From Lentisphaeria bacterium (GTDB lineage Bacteria > Verrucomicrobiota > Lentisphaeria > Oligosphaerales > Oligosphaeraceae), in the NCBI GenBank assembly GCA_016287975.1, contig JAEEXV010000017.1:1-13310 (forward strand): DNA of 13,310 bases. The letters run 5' to 3'. The notes beneath the pieces were generated by a model. The model had not been told where the DNA came from, did not search any database, and saw only the letters and a list, made by a program, of their open reading frames with translations. This document shows, piece by piece, positions 12,638-13,310 of the stretch (within the stretch, counting starts at the first letter, position 1; every line of letters starts with the position of its first letter). The position numbers and the translations under genes were made by a program.

Positions 12638-13198
12638 TCACTTGGCGAACTTGAGGCCCTTCTGCTTGGGCATTCCGAAGGGCCTGCCCTTGGTGAAGCG
12701 GTCGATGAGAGGGGTGAAGGCGTTCATGATGAGAATGGAGAAGGAGACCCCCTCGGGGTAGTTTCCCCAGAGACGGATGGCGCTGGTGAGGATGCCGCAG
12801 CCGACGGCGAAGATCACGCTGCCTGTGCGGGAGAGGGGGGTGGTGACCATGTCGGTGGCCATGAAGAAGGCGCCGAGGAGAAGGCCGCCCGTGAGCAGGT
12901 GGAAGAGCGGCGGGGCGTACTGGCCAGGCGCGCAGATCCACGCGATGCCGGTGATGAGGAAGACGGTGCCCAGGTAGCAGACGGGGATCTGCCAGCGGAT
13001 GATGTTCAGGAAGATGAGCAGGACGCCCCCCAGCACGATCGCGAGGCCGCAGGTCTCGCCCAGCGAGCCTGGCTTGCCGATGCCCAGGAAGAGCCGCCCG
13101 TATTCCTGGCGGTGCAGGACGGGGGTCTCGCGGGCCTGCTTCTCCTTGCGCGCGGTCTTAGCCTGGGCGAGGGGGGTGGCGCCTGTCGCGGGGCGCAC
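12638..13198 (-). CDS. rnfD: Rnf electron transport complex subunit D, N-terminus missing
   Basis: The readable 186 residues are the C-terminal part of RnfD; family members are usually 320-350 residues. TGATPLAQAK (5-14) is the covalent-FMN motif, with T8 the expected flavin-bearing residue. GSLGETCGLAIVLGG and several membrane helices follow, then YPEGVSFSILIMNAFTPLIDRFT, typical of the RnfD end. The frame stays open to the window edge, but sequence before about 13189 no longer looks like RnfD: it is a noisy copy of 12911-13032 in another frame. The GTG at 13196-13198 is therefore a formal start only. The true gene should continue with about 150 more N-terminal residues. It is the first readable gene of the rnfD-rnfG-rnfE-MFS run. 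Any rnfB or rnfC genes would lie to the right. Confidence 0.85.
   Translation of the reverse strand: MRPATGATPLAQAKTARKEKQARETPVLHRQEYGRLFLGIGKPGSLGETCGLAIVLGGVLLIFLNIIRWQIPVCYLGTVFLITGIAWICAPGQYAPPLFHLLTGGLLLGAFFMATDMVTTPLSRTGSVIFAVGCGILTSAIRLWGNYPEGVSFSILIMNAFTPLIDRFTKGRPFGMPKQKGLKFAK
12911..13032. repeat. Internal rnfD segment repeated at the window end (copy 1)
   Basis: This 122-base stretch encodes an in-frame part of RnfD (residues from IFLNIIRWQIP through ICAPGQYAP). It matches 13189-13310 without gaps at an offset of 278 bases. By hand count 102 of 122 bases agree. Confidence 0.85.
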
Positions 13199-13310
13199 TA
13201 GGGAGCCGCGCTCGGCCGCGCGACGCGGGGGGTGAGAGAGAAGGTGCCCAGGGAGCAGGCGGGGATCTGACAGCGGATGATGTTCAGGAAGATGAGCAGG
13301 ACGCCCCCCA
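13189..13310. repeat. Noisy copy of rnfD 12911-13032 at the window edge (copy 2)
   Basis: It aligns to copy 1 without gaps. The last 40 bases are identical. The left 54 bases have 17 mismatches, so identity falls steadily away from the edge. In the reading frame of copy 1 it has a stop codon (plus-strand CTA at 13198-13200) and many residue changes, so it shows no sign of selection. Relative to rnfD it is out of frame. A misjoined low-quality contig end is the simplest reading; a real decayed duplication is possible. Confidence 0.8.

Noticed and set aside
11418..12654. Plus-strand acidic Gly/Glu-rich open frames opposite rnfE and rnfG
   Set aside because: They are antisense shadows; the minus-strand RnfE and RnfG motifs are unmistakable.
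11316..13198. Na+-pumping Nqr complex instead of Rnf
   Set aside because: The FMN protein is about 200 residues, as RnfG, not about 260, as NqrC, and the D subunit motif TGATPLAQAK fits RnfD.

Overview
The window is GC-rich (about 60-65% by eye, not computed) and bacterial. A short protein beginning with the prepilin motif [16 protein letters not shown] and carrying a degenerate H-X9-DG motif is a hallmark of Lentisphaerota/Victivallales, Kiritimatiellota and Planctomycetota. Together with a GH78-type hydrolase, sugar-phosphate enzymes and an Rnf ion-pumping complex, it suggests an anaerobic, polysaccharide-degrading member of the PVC group. That placement is inference. No phage, IS element, CRISPR array or rRNA is visible.

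Layout. 1-643: a small helix-turn-helix protein gene (+), with a possible terminator and promoter in front. 646-1926: an MFS transporter (-), convergent with it. 2040-2091: a strong terminator (-) for a two-gene operon (-) made of a PfkB-family sugar kinase (3247-4251) followed by a mannitol-1-phosphate-dehydrogenase-like enzyme (2117-3241). 4470-5217: a divergent single-gene unit (+) encoding the prepilin-like protein, with a strong ribosome binding site and a 15-bp-stem terminator. 5239-5412: a promoter, a tRNA with anticodon CAT and a terminator. 5424-5597: a possible 38-residue small gene (+). 5514-7736: a cytosolic GH78-like hydrolase (-). 7737-8126: a 390-base divergent control region with several inverted repeats. 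8127-8726: an exported thioredoxin-fold protein (+). 8807-8896: a twin-palindrome control region in front of a DUF4143-type ATPase (8929-10080, +). 10111 to the window end: the minus-strand run rnfD-rnfG-rnfE-MFS, in which the MFS gene overlaps rnfE by 4 bases.

Working together. The kinase and dehydrogenase look like a small sugar/sugar-alcohol pathway. The hydrolase and transporters fit glycan use. Rnf would couple ferredoxin/NAD redox to an ion gradient that could drive the MFS carrier encoded in the same operon. No rnfA follows rnfE, although RnfA is RnfE's partner. The N-terminal part of rnfD is missing: at about 13189 the sequence turns into an ungapped, increasingly noisy copy of an internal rnfD segment, which looks more like a contig-end artefact than biology.

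The signals most worth a second look are the paired GAATT-N6-AATTC palindromes before the ATPase gene, the MFS gene inserted in an rnf operon without rnfA, the CxxCxxC tail on RnfE, the unusual C55 in the tRNA T-loop, and the small gene behind the tRNA. I found no convincing complete new defence or mobile system.
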